This document shows, in pieces, positions 42,138 to 48,404 of a stretch of DNA of 48,404 nucleotides. Source of the DNA: Ruminococcus flavefaciens FD-1 (GTDB lineage Bacteria; Bacillota; Clostridia; Oscillospirales; Ruminococcaceae); assembly GCA_000174895.1 (NCBI GenBank), contig ACOK01000079.1:4202-52605 (forward strand). Direction: 5' to 3'. The stretch's first letter is position 1. Each line of letters starts with the position of its first letter. A model generated the notes under the pieces. It was not told the origin of the DNA. It made no database searches and worked only from the letters and a program-made list of their open reading frames with translations. A program made the position numbers and the translations under genes.

Positions 42138-43104
42138 TCTGATCACAGGTATTCTCGGCTCGGGAAAGACTACTTTCATAAAAAAGTATGCATCATATCT
42201 CATTAAAAAAGGCGAGCGAATAGCAATTCTTGAAAACGATTTCGGAGCTGTAAACGTTGATATGATGATATTGCAGGATCTGAAATGCGATAACTGCACA
42301 GTGGAAATGATAATGGGCGGCGGAGATTATGACTGCCACAGACGCCGCTTCAAAACTCAGCTGATATCTCTCGGTATGCAGAATTATGACAGAGTTATAG
42401 TAGAACCGTCAGGAATTTTCGATATGGACGAATTCTTCGATCTGCTGTATGAATCTCCGCTGGACAGATGGTTCACGGTGGAAAGTGTTATTGGTATCAC
42501 TAATGCAGAGATGGATGATGTGCTGTCAGATCAGATGGAGTATCTGCTTGCATCGGAATCTGCCTGCTGCGGAAAGCTTCTCCTCAGCAAAACTGATGAT
42601 ATGACAGCTTCACAGCTTGACAGGAGGGCTGAGGAGATACTTAGTCATATCAACAGGGCTATGGAGGATATAAAGTGCGACAGAAAGCTGAAAAGAGAGA
42701 ATATCATAGCCAAAAACAGTAATGATATTACTGACGACGACATGAATGCTCTTGAAAACGCAGGCTACGTTGGCGCTCGTTATATCAAGAAATACAGCCC
42801 TGATTCCATTAAAAGCAGTGTGCATTACTTCATGAACGTTGATATCCCTGCTGAGAAAATAGAGGAAACTGTGAACGGTATAATCAATGATGTGTCATGC
42901 GGTACGATCTTCAGGATAAAGGGTTCACTTCCAACAGAGAACGGCGGATGGCTGAAAGTAAATGCCACAAAGGAAAAAACGGAAATATCACCTGTTAAGG
43001 AAGGACAGGCGGTCCTTATTGCAATAGGCGATGAAATGGACAGAGAAAAGATAGACAGCTATCTGAAAAAGTACAACCGTAACAGTGAATATGTGTCGAT
43101 CTGA
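42124..43104 (+). CDS. G3E-family (CobW/UreG/ZNG1-like) metal-chaperone GTPase
   Basis: 326 residues. P-loop ITGILGSGKTTFI (about 8-20), switch region ILENDFGAVNVD, Walker B-like VIVEPSGIFD, and base-recognition LLLSKTD in place of NKxD. A CobW-like C-terminal domain covers about 225-325. In this family a CxCC motif binds the delivered metal after the switch; here the equivalent segment reads MIMGGGDYDCHRRR, with one Cys and one His, so metal binding may differ. It overlaps the MATE gene and ends at its own terminator. Confidence 0.85.
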   Translation: MTKIDLITGILGSGKTTFIKKYASYLIKKGERIAILENDFGAVNVDMMILQDLKCDNCTVEMIMGGGDYDCHRRRFKTQLISLGMQNYDRVIVEPSGIFDMDEFFDLLYESPLDRWFTVESVIGITNAEMDDVLSDQMEYLLASESACCGKLLLSKTDDMTASQLDRRAEEILSHINRAMEDIKCDRKLKRENIIAKNSNDITDDDMNALENAGYVGARYIKKYSPDSIKSSVHYFMNVDIPAEKIEETVNGIINDVSCGTIFRIKGSLPTENGGWLKVNATKEKTEISPVKEGQAVLIAIGDEMDREKIDSYLKKYNRNSEYVSI

Positions 43105-43109
43105 CATTT

Positions 43110-43130
43110 GAGCCCTTCGGGGCTCTTTTT
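43110..43130 (+). terminator. Intrinsic terminator after the GTPase gene
   Basis: GAGCCC-TTCG-GGGCTC followed by TTTTT, an optimal UUCG tetraloop hairpin. Confidence 0.9.
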
Positions 43131-43259
43131 GTTGTAAATACACAATGCAGTTAGTAAGGAATTGTAGGTAATCACAAAATTGAAATGGAAATCGTCTTTT
43201 TCGGGGGTGAAAATACACTTCTTAGTACAAACCCAATTTTACTTTTAAGGAGAGTTTAT

Positions 43260-45158
43260 ATGAAAAAGGTATTATCTACAGCACTTGCCCTGACATTTTT
43301 ATTGTCCATTACATCATGCGCAGAAAAAGCAGATCCATCATCGGAAACAGTCTCCGAAAGCTCATCAGAATCTCAGACAGCAACGGAAGCTTCTGAAACA
43401 GAAGAGGAAAAAGAAGAGATGACCGAAGCCGAAACAGGAGAAAAATACAAGAAGTATGCGACAATGTCCGCCGAGGAGATAGTGGCATCCCTTTCCCTTG
43501 AGCAGAAAGTGGGACAGATGCTTCTGCCTGCTGTGTACTGGCTTGAGGACGGAATGATGGAAAAATATGATTTCGGAAGCGTTCTTTCCACAGCCGATCT
43601 TCTGACGAGCGACGACTGGTGCGAGCTCATTGACTGGCTTCAGCATGAAGCTACAGCATCAGAAGCAGGCATTCCGTTCATTTATGGACAGGACGATGTC
43701 CACGGTGTGAACTACGCTCTGAATACTGTTCTTTTTCCGCATAATATAGGCCTTGGTGCAGCAAATGACGAGGAGCTTATGTATCAGGTGGGACTTATAA
43801 CCGCTGACGAAGCAAAGATCTGTCATATGCTATGGAACTATTCGCCTGTCCTTGCACAGTCAGTTGACCCTCGCTGGGGACGTACCTACGAAAGCTTTGG
43901 TTCTGATCTGGACACTATTCAGACTCTTTCAACAGCCTACACCAAGGGACTTGTTGACGGCGGAATGATCGCTTGTGCAAAGCATTTCTTTGCAGAGGGA
44001 AATGTAGGCTACGGAACAGGCGAAAAGACAGAGCATGATATGCTCATTGACCGTGGCGACTCGGTTCTTACCGATGAGGAGATAGAGGAACAGCTGAAAC
44101 TGTATCAGGCTCAGATAGATGCAGGAGTACAGACGATCATGATAAGTCATTCATCGCTCAACGGTGTAAAGATGCACGAGAATAAAGAGTACATCATGAA
44201 GCTGAAAGACGAAATGGGTTTTGAAGGATTCATTGTCAGCGACTGGAATTCGGTTCAGAATACCTCAGGCGAGACTTATGAGGAGCAGCTGATAACCTCC
44301 ATAAACGCAGGAATAGATATGCTTATGGAAGTTGATACATTCGAGGATGTATACAACATTATCATAGATGCAGTCCACAGCGGCGATATCTCTGAGGAGA
44401 GAATAAATGATGCGGCTGAACGTATAATCAGGGTCAAGCTGGAGAACGGCATTTTCGATGACCCGTACATGGAAAACCTCGATACAAAGCAGACTGAAAC
44501 AGGCTCTGTTAAATACAGAGAAGTAGCTGAAAAGCTGGTTGAAGAAAGCCTTGTACTGTTGAAGAATGATGGCGAAACGCTTCCGCTGAAAAAGGGCTCA
44601 TCCGTTTATATTACCGGTCCTGCTGCTGATAATGCACACGCACAGTGCGGCGGCTGGACTCTGCAATGGCTGGGAAGTCCCGAGAAGGATATACCGGGCG
44701 TTACAACAGTGCTTGCAGGATTTGAGAAGAAAGCTGAGGAGTACGGCATCAATGTTATTACAGATAAGAAAGATGCCGAAAAAGCTGATGTGGTTGTGCT
44801 TGTGGTCGGTGAGGACGCATATTCCGAATGGGAAGGCGATACTGAAGATATGGAACTTTGCGGAGCTCTCGGACTTGAAGGCAACCGAAAAGCCATCGAA
44901 GAAGCTGAAACTCTTGGTAAACCGGTGGTGACCTGTATAATCGCAGGCAGACAGGTCATCATAGACGAGAAGGATATGGACAACTGGGACAGCGTGGTTA
45001 TGTGCTATCTTCCGGGCTCAGAAGGTCAGGGCGTAACAGATGTGCTCTGCGGCGGCAGCAGCTTCACAGGTAAACTTCCAAGCCCGTGGTACAGCTCTGT
45101 AGAACAGATAGGAACAGAGGAGTGCTGGCTTGAAAGAGGCTATGGACTGGAGTATTGA
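43260..45158 (+). CDS. GH3 beta-glucosidase-type lipoprotein
   Basis: 632 residues from the ATG at 43260 (AAGGAGAG upstream). A lipobox LSITSC puts the lipidated Cys at about residue 20, followed by an acidic Ser/Glu linker to about 65. GH3 N-terminal TIM-barrel domain at about 75-385 (GQDDVHGVNY, SPVLAQSVDPRWGRTYESFGSD, CAKHFFAEG, nucleophile Asp in GFIVSDWNS). C-terminal alpha/beta sandwich at about 410-600 (ESLVLLKNDGETLPLKKG, GEDAYSEWEGDT). It should release glucose, or xylose, from short oligosaccharides at the outer face of the membrane, downstream of the dockerin enzymes. It lacks the fibronectin-like third domain of longer GH3 enzymes. Confidence 0.92.
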   Translation: MKKVLSTALALTFLLSITSCAEKADPSSETVSESSSESQTATEASETEEEKEEMTEAETGEKYKKYATMSAEEIVASLSLEQKVGQMLLPAVYWLEDGMMEKYDFGSVLSTADLLTSDDWCELIDWLQHEATASEAGIPFIYGQDDVHGVNYALNTVLFPHNIGLGAANDEELMYQVGLITADEAKICHMLWNYSPVLAQSVDPRWGRTYESFGSDLDTIQTLSTAYTKGLVDGGMIACAKHFFAEGNVGYGTGEKTEHDMLIDRGDSVLTDEEIEEQLKLYQAQIDAGVQTIMISHSSLNGVKMHENKEYIMKLKDEMGFEGFIVSDWNSVQNTSGETYEEQLITSINAGIDMLMEVDTFEDVYNIIIDAVHSGDISEERINDAAERIIRVKLENGIFDDPYMENLDTKQTETGSVKYREVAEKLVEESLVLLKNDGETLPLKKGSSVYITGPAADNAHAQCGGWTLQWLGSPEKDIPGVTTVLAGFEKKAEEYGINVITDKKDAEKADVVVLVVGEDAYSEWEGDTEDMELCGALGLEGNRKAIEEAETLGKPVVTCIIAGRQVIIDEKDMDNWDSVVMCYLPGSEGQGVTDVLCGGSSFTGKLPSPWYSSVEQIGTEECWLERGYGLEY

Positions 45159-45180
45159 TCTGCACCGAATACCTATTAAT

Positions 45181-45215
45181 AAAGATCCGGTACCCGTTAT
45201 GGTATCGGATCTTTT
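45181..45215 (+). terminator. Intrinsic terminator of the GH3 gene
   Basis: AAGATCCGGTACC pairs with GGTATCGGATCTT (one G-T pair) around a 6-base loop, followed by TT. The stem is strong and the U-run short. Confidence 0.7.
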
Positions 45216-45340
45216 GGCGATTTGAGAAAAAACAGACTGCTGATATGGAAATTGTCGGGCGCTGCTGCAACTGAATAAAGCTTCTCTCATTGTAATAAGT
45301 ATTATTATTTATGCGGTGGGACGATTATTTTTTATACAGA

Positions 45341-45369
45341 TTGACTTTTCTGTTCATCTATGATATAAT
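45341..45369 (+). promoter_or_regulatory. Promoter of the flavoprotein-AKR-exonuclease genes
   Basis: TTGACT (45341-45346), 17 bases, TATAAT (45364-45369). It gives a leader of about 150 bases. Confidence 0.85.
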
Positions 45370-45388
45370 GAATTCTAAAGAATTCATT
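45367..45388 (+). promoter_or_regulatory. Palindrome over the transcription start, likely operator
   Basis: AATGAATTC, a 4-base spacer TAAA, then GAATTCATT: a perfect 9-base dyad that begins in the -10 box and covers the predicted start. This is the usual place for a repressor of the TetR or MarR kind. Confidence 0.55.
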
Positions 45389-45412
45389 ACAGGCTGTCGA
45401 AAAACTAATTTT

Positions 45413-45434
45413 GGGACGTCGAGGACGCCGTCCC
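45413..45434 (+). repeat. Short GC-rich hairpin in the leader
   Basis: GGGACG and CGTCCC pair around a 10-base loop, within a GC-rich segment unlike the A/T-rich surroundings. It may be a dispersed intergenic hairpin. No second copy was seen in the window. Confidence 0.4.
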
Positions 45435-45522
45435 CTACTAAAGTATTCACGAAGTCAAAGGGCGGACATCCTTTTGTAATACTGATATCCGTAAATAATC
45501 TTGAATGAGAGGTAATATATAT

Positions 45523-46158
45523 ATGAGCAAAAAAATCGTAGCAGTCAACGCAGGTCCTCGCAAGGGATGGAATACAGACAGCCTTGTTACTGAAGCTGCA
45601 AAGGGTGCGGAATCAAAGGTAGCAGAAATTATTCGCTTTGACCTGTTCCGCCTTGAAAAATACACGGGATGTATTTCATGCTTCGGATGCAAGCGTGACA
45701 AAAACAAGGGACACTGTGTCTGTCGTGACGGTTTAACGCCTGTACTTGATGCGATCCGTGAAGCTGACGGACTTATTATCGGTTCACCGAACTATCTTTC
45801 TGAGATGACGGCTTCATTCCGTGCGCTGTACGAAAGGCTGATTTTTCAGAATCTTACATATAACGCTGAGGGACCTTGCTGCAATCAGAATGTGCTTCCT
45901 GTGCTTCTGATTATGACCAGCAATGCACCTGATACAATGTATTCAGGCCTTGTAAATAATTACCGGCAGAACCTGAACCGTTTTGTAGGCCCTACACAGA
46001 CTCTTGTAAGCGGTGATACTCTTCAGCTGAAGGATTACAGTAAAACTGACTGGCCATGGTCCATATTTGATCCCGAAGCCAAACAGGAAAGACATGATAC
46101 AGTATTTCTTGAGGAACTGAAAAAGGCTTTCGATATGGGGATGGATTTAGTATATTAA
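45523..46158 (+). CDS. Iron-sulfur flavoprotein-like NAD(P)H-dependent oxidoreductase
   Basis: 211 residues from the ATG at 45523 (GAGAGG upstream). Flavodoxin-like fold: VAVNAGPRKGWNTDSLV is the FMN phosphate loop, and GLIIGSPNYLSEMTASFRALYERL the second FMN-binding region. Between them a compact cysteine cluster, CISCFGCKRDKNKGHC, resembles the 4Fe-4S motif of Isf-type flavoproteins. Such enzymes reduce quinones, oxygen or peroxide in anaerobes. The aldo/keto reductase gene follows 10 bases later, so they are probably co-expressed. Confidence 0.8.
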   Translation: MSKKIVAVNAGPRKGWNTDSLVTEAAKGAESKVAEIIRFDLFRLEKYTGCISCFGCKRDKNKGHCVCRDGLTPVLDAIREADGLIIGSPNYLSEMTASFRALYERLIFQNLTYNAEGPCCNQNVLPVLLIMTSNAPDTMYSGLVNNYRQNLNRFVGPTQTLVSGDTLQLKDYSKTDWPWSIFDPEAKQERHDTVFLEELKKAFDMGMDLVY

Positions 46159-46168
46159 GGAGGAAAAC

Positions 46169-47095
46169 ATGAAGTATTTTGATATTGTAAACGGTCCTGA
46201 AAAAGTCTCAGCTATCATTCAGGGATGCATGAGGATGCCTTCACTTACAAAAGAAGAGGCAGCAGATGTAATCAGAACAGCTTACGAATGCGGCGTGAAT
46301 TTCTTCGATCATGCTACCTGTTATGGTATGGGTGATGCGGAGATACGCTTTGCAGAGGCATTTCCGCTGACAGGTCTCAAGCGTGATGATATCTATATCC
46401 AGAGTAAGTGCGGCATCTGTCCTGATCGCCGTGAGTTTGACTGGACAAAGGAAAATATCATTTCAAGTGTTGACGGAATACTGGAGCGGCTGAAAACGGA
46501 CTATATAGACACACTTCTGCTTCATCGCCCCGATCTGCTTTTCGATCCCGGGGAGGTAGCCGAGGCATTCAGCAAACTTGAATCAGCCGGAAAGGTACGC
46601 TGGTTCGGAGTCAGCAATCTTATGCCGATGCAGATAGAGCTGCTTAAAAAATATGTAAAACAGCCTCTTATTATCAATCAGGTACAGCTTTCACTTGAGC
46701 AGTCACAGCTTATCGATCAGGCGTTCTACATGAACAACAAGACCACTGATATGTCACTTAACCGTGACGGTTCTGTGCTGGATTACTGTAGGCTTCACGA
46801 TATAAAGATACAGGCATGGTCACCGCTTCAGATAGGAATGTTCAAAGGCACCTTCATTGATGATCCGGATTATCCTGAACTGAATAAGGCACTGGCAGAA
46901 ATCGCAGAGCGTGAGGGCGTATCAAAGACAGCAGTTGCCATTGCGTGGGTGCTTCGCCATCCTGCAAAGATGCAGGCAATAATCGGTTCTATGAACGTTT
47001 CACACATCAAGGATGCCTGTGATGCAGTAAAGGTCGAAATTTCACATCACGACTGGTATGCACTATATCTGGCATCAGGCAAATTCCTGCCGTAA
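46169..47095 (+). CDS. Aldo/keto reductase (YdhF-like)
   Basis: 308 residues, a TIM-barrel NADPH-dependent oxidoreductase. The catalytic tetrad is visible: Asp in FFDHA, Tyr in TCYGMGDAE, Lys in IQSKCG, His in LLLHRPD. VGVSN-like WFGVSNLMP, NQVQLS and the cofactor phosphate site IIGSMNVSHI match the family. A good ribosome site (AAGGAGG) precedes the ATG. It probably reduces small carbonyl compounds; the natural substrate is unknown. Confidence 0.92.
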   Translation: MKYFDIVNGPEKVSAIIQGCMRMPSLTKEEAADVIRTAYECGVNFFDHATCYGMGDAEIRFAEAFPLTGLKRDDIYIQSKCGICPDRREFDWTKENIISSVDGILERLKTDYIDTLLLHRPDLLFDPGEVAEAFSKLESAGKVRWFGVSNLMPMQIELLKKYVKQPLIINQVQLSLEQSQLIDQAFYMNNKTTDMSLNRDGSVLDYCRLHDIKIQAWSPLQIGMFKGTFIDDPDYPELNKALAEIAEREGVSKTAVAIAWVLRHPAKMQAIIGSMNVSHIKDACDAVKVEISHHDWYALYLASGKFLP

Positions 47096-47112
47096 GAGAT
47101 TAAGGAGAACGT

Positions 47113-47652
47113 ATGACAAGGTATATCGTATTCGACGTAGAAACTCCTAATTTTGCAAATAACCATATGAGTGCCATCGGAATCACGGTAGTTGAAGACG
47201 GGAGGATAGCGGATTCATTTTTCTCTCTGGTCGATCCCGAAACTCATTTCGATCATTTCAATATCAGGCTGACGGGGATCGATCCGAAAAAAGTGCAGGG
47301 AGCTCCGAATTTTGCTCAGTTATGGCAAAAGATCGAGCCCATAATGAACAGCGGCATTCTCGTTGCGCATAATGCAGTGTTTGATATGTCAGTGCTGAAA
47401 AAATGTCTCAGCGCATATGGGATAGAGTGGAAAAGTACTGCAAAATATCTCTGTACTGTGCAGGCAGGACGAAAGCTTCTTCCCGGCAGAGGACATAAAC
47501 TTAACGAGATGTGCGATTATTACGGCATATCCCTTGATCATCATCAGGCCGACAGCGACAGCCGTGCTTGTGCGGAAATACTTCTTCGTTACATAGAAAG
47601 CGGAGCTGATGTCAATAAATTCATTCGCACCTATAAACTTGCAGCCACATAA
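47113..47652 (+). CDS. DnaQ-type 3'-5' exonuclease (DEDDh family)
   Basis: 179 residues. Exo I FDVETPN (Asp7, Glu9), Exo II AHNAVFDMSVLKKCL, Exo III with the DEDDh His in HHQADSDSRACAEI. It is similar to the epsilon proofreading subunit and to stand-alone exonucleases of Firmicutes. TIRLTGIDPKKVQGAPNF-like positioning (NIRLTGIDPKKVQGAP) is typical. Thr or Pro replaces the usual Thr/Thr after the first Glu. It is the last gene of the three-gene unit, 17 bases after the aldo/keto reductase. Confidence 0.9.
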   Translation: MTRYIVFDVETPNFANNHMSAIGITVVEDGRIADSFFSLVDPETHFDHFNIRLTGIDPKKVQGAPNFAQLWQKIEPIMNSGILVAHNAVFDMSVLKKCLSAYGIEWKSTAKYLCTVQAGRKLLPGRGHKLNEMCDYYGISLDHHQADSDSRACAEILLRYIESGADVNKFIRTYKLAAT

Positions 47653-47654
47653 AC

Positions 47655-47682
47655 AAAAAAGAGCCGATCTCGGCTCTTTTTT
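47655..47682. terminator. Bidirectional intrinsic terminator
   Basis: AAAAAAGAGCCGA/TCGGCTCTTTTTT, a perfect palindromic hairpin between convergent genes. Confidence 0.92.
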
Positions 47683-47693
47683 AGCTTCATGAA

Positions 47694-48266
47694 TTATCCG
47701 AGGAATTCGACTTCGCCGCTTGCGAGATGATAGATCGCTCCCAGAACTTTCAGTCCGTATTCCCTCTCGTCTTTCTGTATCTGAAGGCTGTGTTCGATGA
47801 TCTCACAGCTATGCTTCACATTGAGACAGCAGGCACGGACTTCATCTTTTTCGTTGCCGATAGCTTTGAGGATCTCGTCGGTGATGTATTTTATATAACC
47901 GTCAGGCTCGTGATTCATAGCAGCGTCAACTGCACCGCAATGGTCGTGTCCGAGAACCACAATAAGGCCTGTTCCAAGGTGTTCTGCGGCATATTCGATA
48001 CTTCCGAGCTGATGGGAGTCAATAACATTTCCCGCAACTCTGATCACGAAAAGATCGCCGATACCTGCGGAAAAGATCAGTTCAGGCACAACTCGTGAAT
48101 CAGAACAGGTTATGATGATCGCATATGGCTGCTGGCCTTTTTCGCTGAACTTTTTTAAATGATCGAGTGATGTGTCGCACATGAATCTGTTGGTGTAAAC
48201 GTATTCAAGATTTCCTTCCTCCAGCTTTCTTCTTGCTTCATCGGCAGTGATTCTGTATGATTCCAT
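47694..48266 (-). CDS. Beta-class carbonic anhydrase
   Basis: 190 residues. Zinc ligands are in CSDSRVVPE (Cys, with the Asp-Arg pair) and HDHCGAVDAA (His and Cys). VIRVAGNVIDSHQLGSIEYAAEHLGTGLIVVLGH is the conserved core. It interconverts CO2 and bicarbonate in the cytoplasm, useful for carboxylation reactions in succinate- or acetate-forming anaerobes. GAGGTC precedes the ATG. The N-terminus (SYRITADEARRKLEEGNLEYV) is family-like, so the start is secure. Confidence 0.94.
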   Translation of the reverse strand: MESYRITADEARRKLEEGNLEYVYTNRFMCDTSLDHLKKFSEKGQQPYAIIITCSDSRVVPELIFSAGIGDLFVIRVAGNVIDSHQLGSIEYAAEHLGTGLIVVLGHDHCGAVDAAMNHEPDGYIKYITDEILKAIGNEKDEVRACCLNVKHSCEIIEHSLQIQKDEREYGLKVLGAIYHLASGEVEFLG

Positions 48267-48306
48267 ATCTGTGACCTCGTTTCATTTGAAAGATTTGTAT
48301 ATCCTG

Positions 48307-48335
48307 ATTATATCACAAATGTCGGAATATTGCAA
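48307..48335 (-). promoter_or_regulatory. Promoter of the carbonic anhydrase gene
   Basis: On the minus strand TTGCAA (48335-48330), 17 bases, TATAAT (48312-48307), about 40 bases upstream of the start. Confidence 0.8.
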
Positions 48336-48404
48336 CGAAATTTGGCTTGAAAAAGGTTTGCAGTCTGACTTTTCAGAACTGTCCGGGATAATAATGTAAA
48401 AGCT

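Overview
The window reads as a piece of chromosome from a fibre-degrading anaerobic Firmicute, most likely a Ruminococcus close to R. albus or R. flavefaciens. The evidence is a set of secreted enzymes and serpins carrying cellulosomal dockerin modules, Thr-rich linkers, strong AAGGAGG ribosome sites and TTGACA/TATAAT promoters. It mixes housekeeping genes (greA, lysS, lepA, hemW, a purine phosphoribosyltransferase and purine permease) with plant-cell-wall genes. I saw no rRNA, no conventional tRNA, no CRISPR array and no transposase.

Layout. 1-2.7 kb: an FtsX-type ABC permease split by a frameshift, followed by a palindromic repeat. 2.9-4.6 kb: an ECF sigma factor with an overlapping membrane anti-sigma-like protein. 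4.8-7.8 kb: two tandem secreted serpins with N-terminal dockerins. 8-15 kb: greA-lysS, a coiled-coil membrane protein, and the lepA-two small membrane proteins-hemW operon. 15-17 kb: hpt and an AzgA-type purine permease.

17.1-23.5 kb is the most interesting part, an RNA-repair island. On the minus strand rtcB (RNA ligase) is followed by a 0.5-kb noncoding stretch and then a Ro60/TROVE protein. The noncoding stretch holds a tandem array of seven stem-closed RNA modules. Five share the core ACAGCA just inside the closing stem; two carry tRNA T-loops. The best one also has a D-loop-like sequence but no anticodon arm, i.e. a YrlA/Y-RNA-like tRNA mimic. Divergent from rtcB are two overlapping WYL-domain genes and a stand-alone HD phosphohydrolase that resembles the C-terminal HD domain of CCA-adding enzyme. 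In that enzyme the domain acts on 2',3'-cyclic phosphate and phosphate ends, the ends RtcB uses.

23.5-45.2 kb is a polysaccharide region: a frameshifted PL11 rhamnogalacturonan lyase, a two-catalytic-domain GH5 enzyme (cellulase plus mannanase-like), a CE2-type esterase, an SGNH hydrolase with a C-terminal membrane anchor, a GH16 glucanase and a GH3 beta-glucosidase lipoprotein. Two large regulators with a LacI-type sensor domain and an AraC-type DNA-binding domain are interspersed; one has a degenerate GGDEF-like centre. Divergent from the GH5 gene is a three-gene ExbB/ExbD-like cluster, odd in a monoderm. A MATE exporter and a G3E GTPase overlap. 45.3-48.3 kb: a putative Fe-S flavoprotein, an aldo/keto reductase, a DnaQ-type exonuclease and a beta-carbonic anhydrase.

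Two copies of one repeat family (17.0 and 34.4 kb) each sit inside the loop of a strong terminator hairpin. The two frameshifts (about 180 and 26110) both look like single extra bases beside a GATC and could be real lesions or sequencing errors. Product names rest on motif recognition by eye, without database searches.
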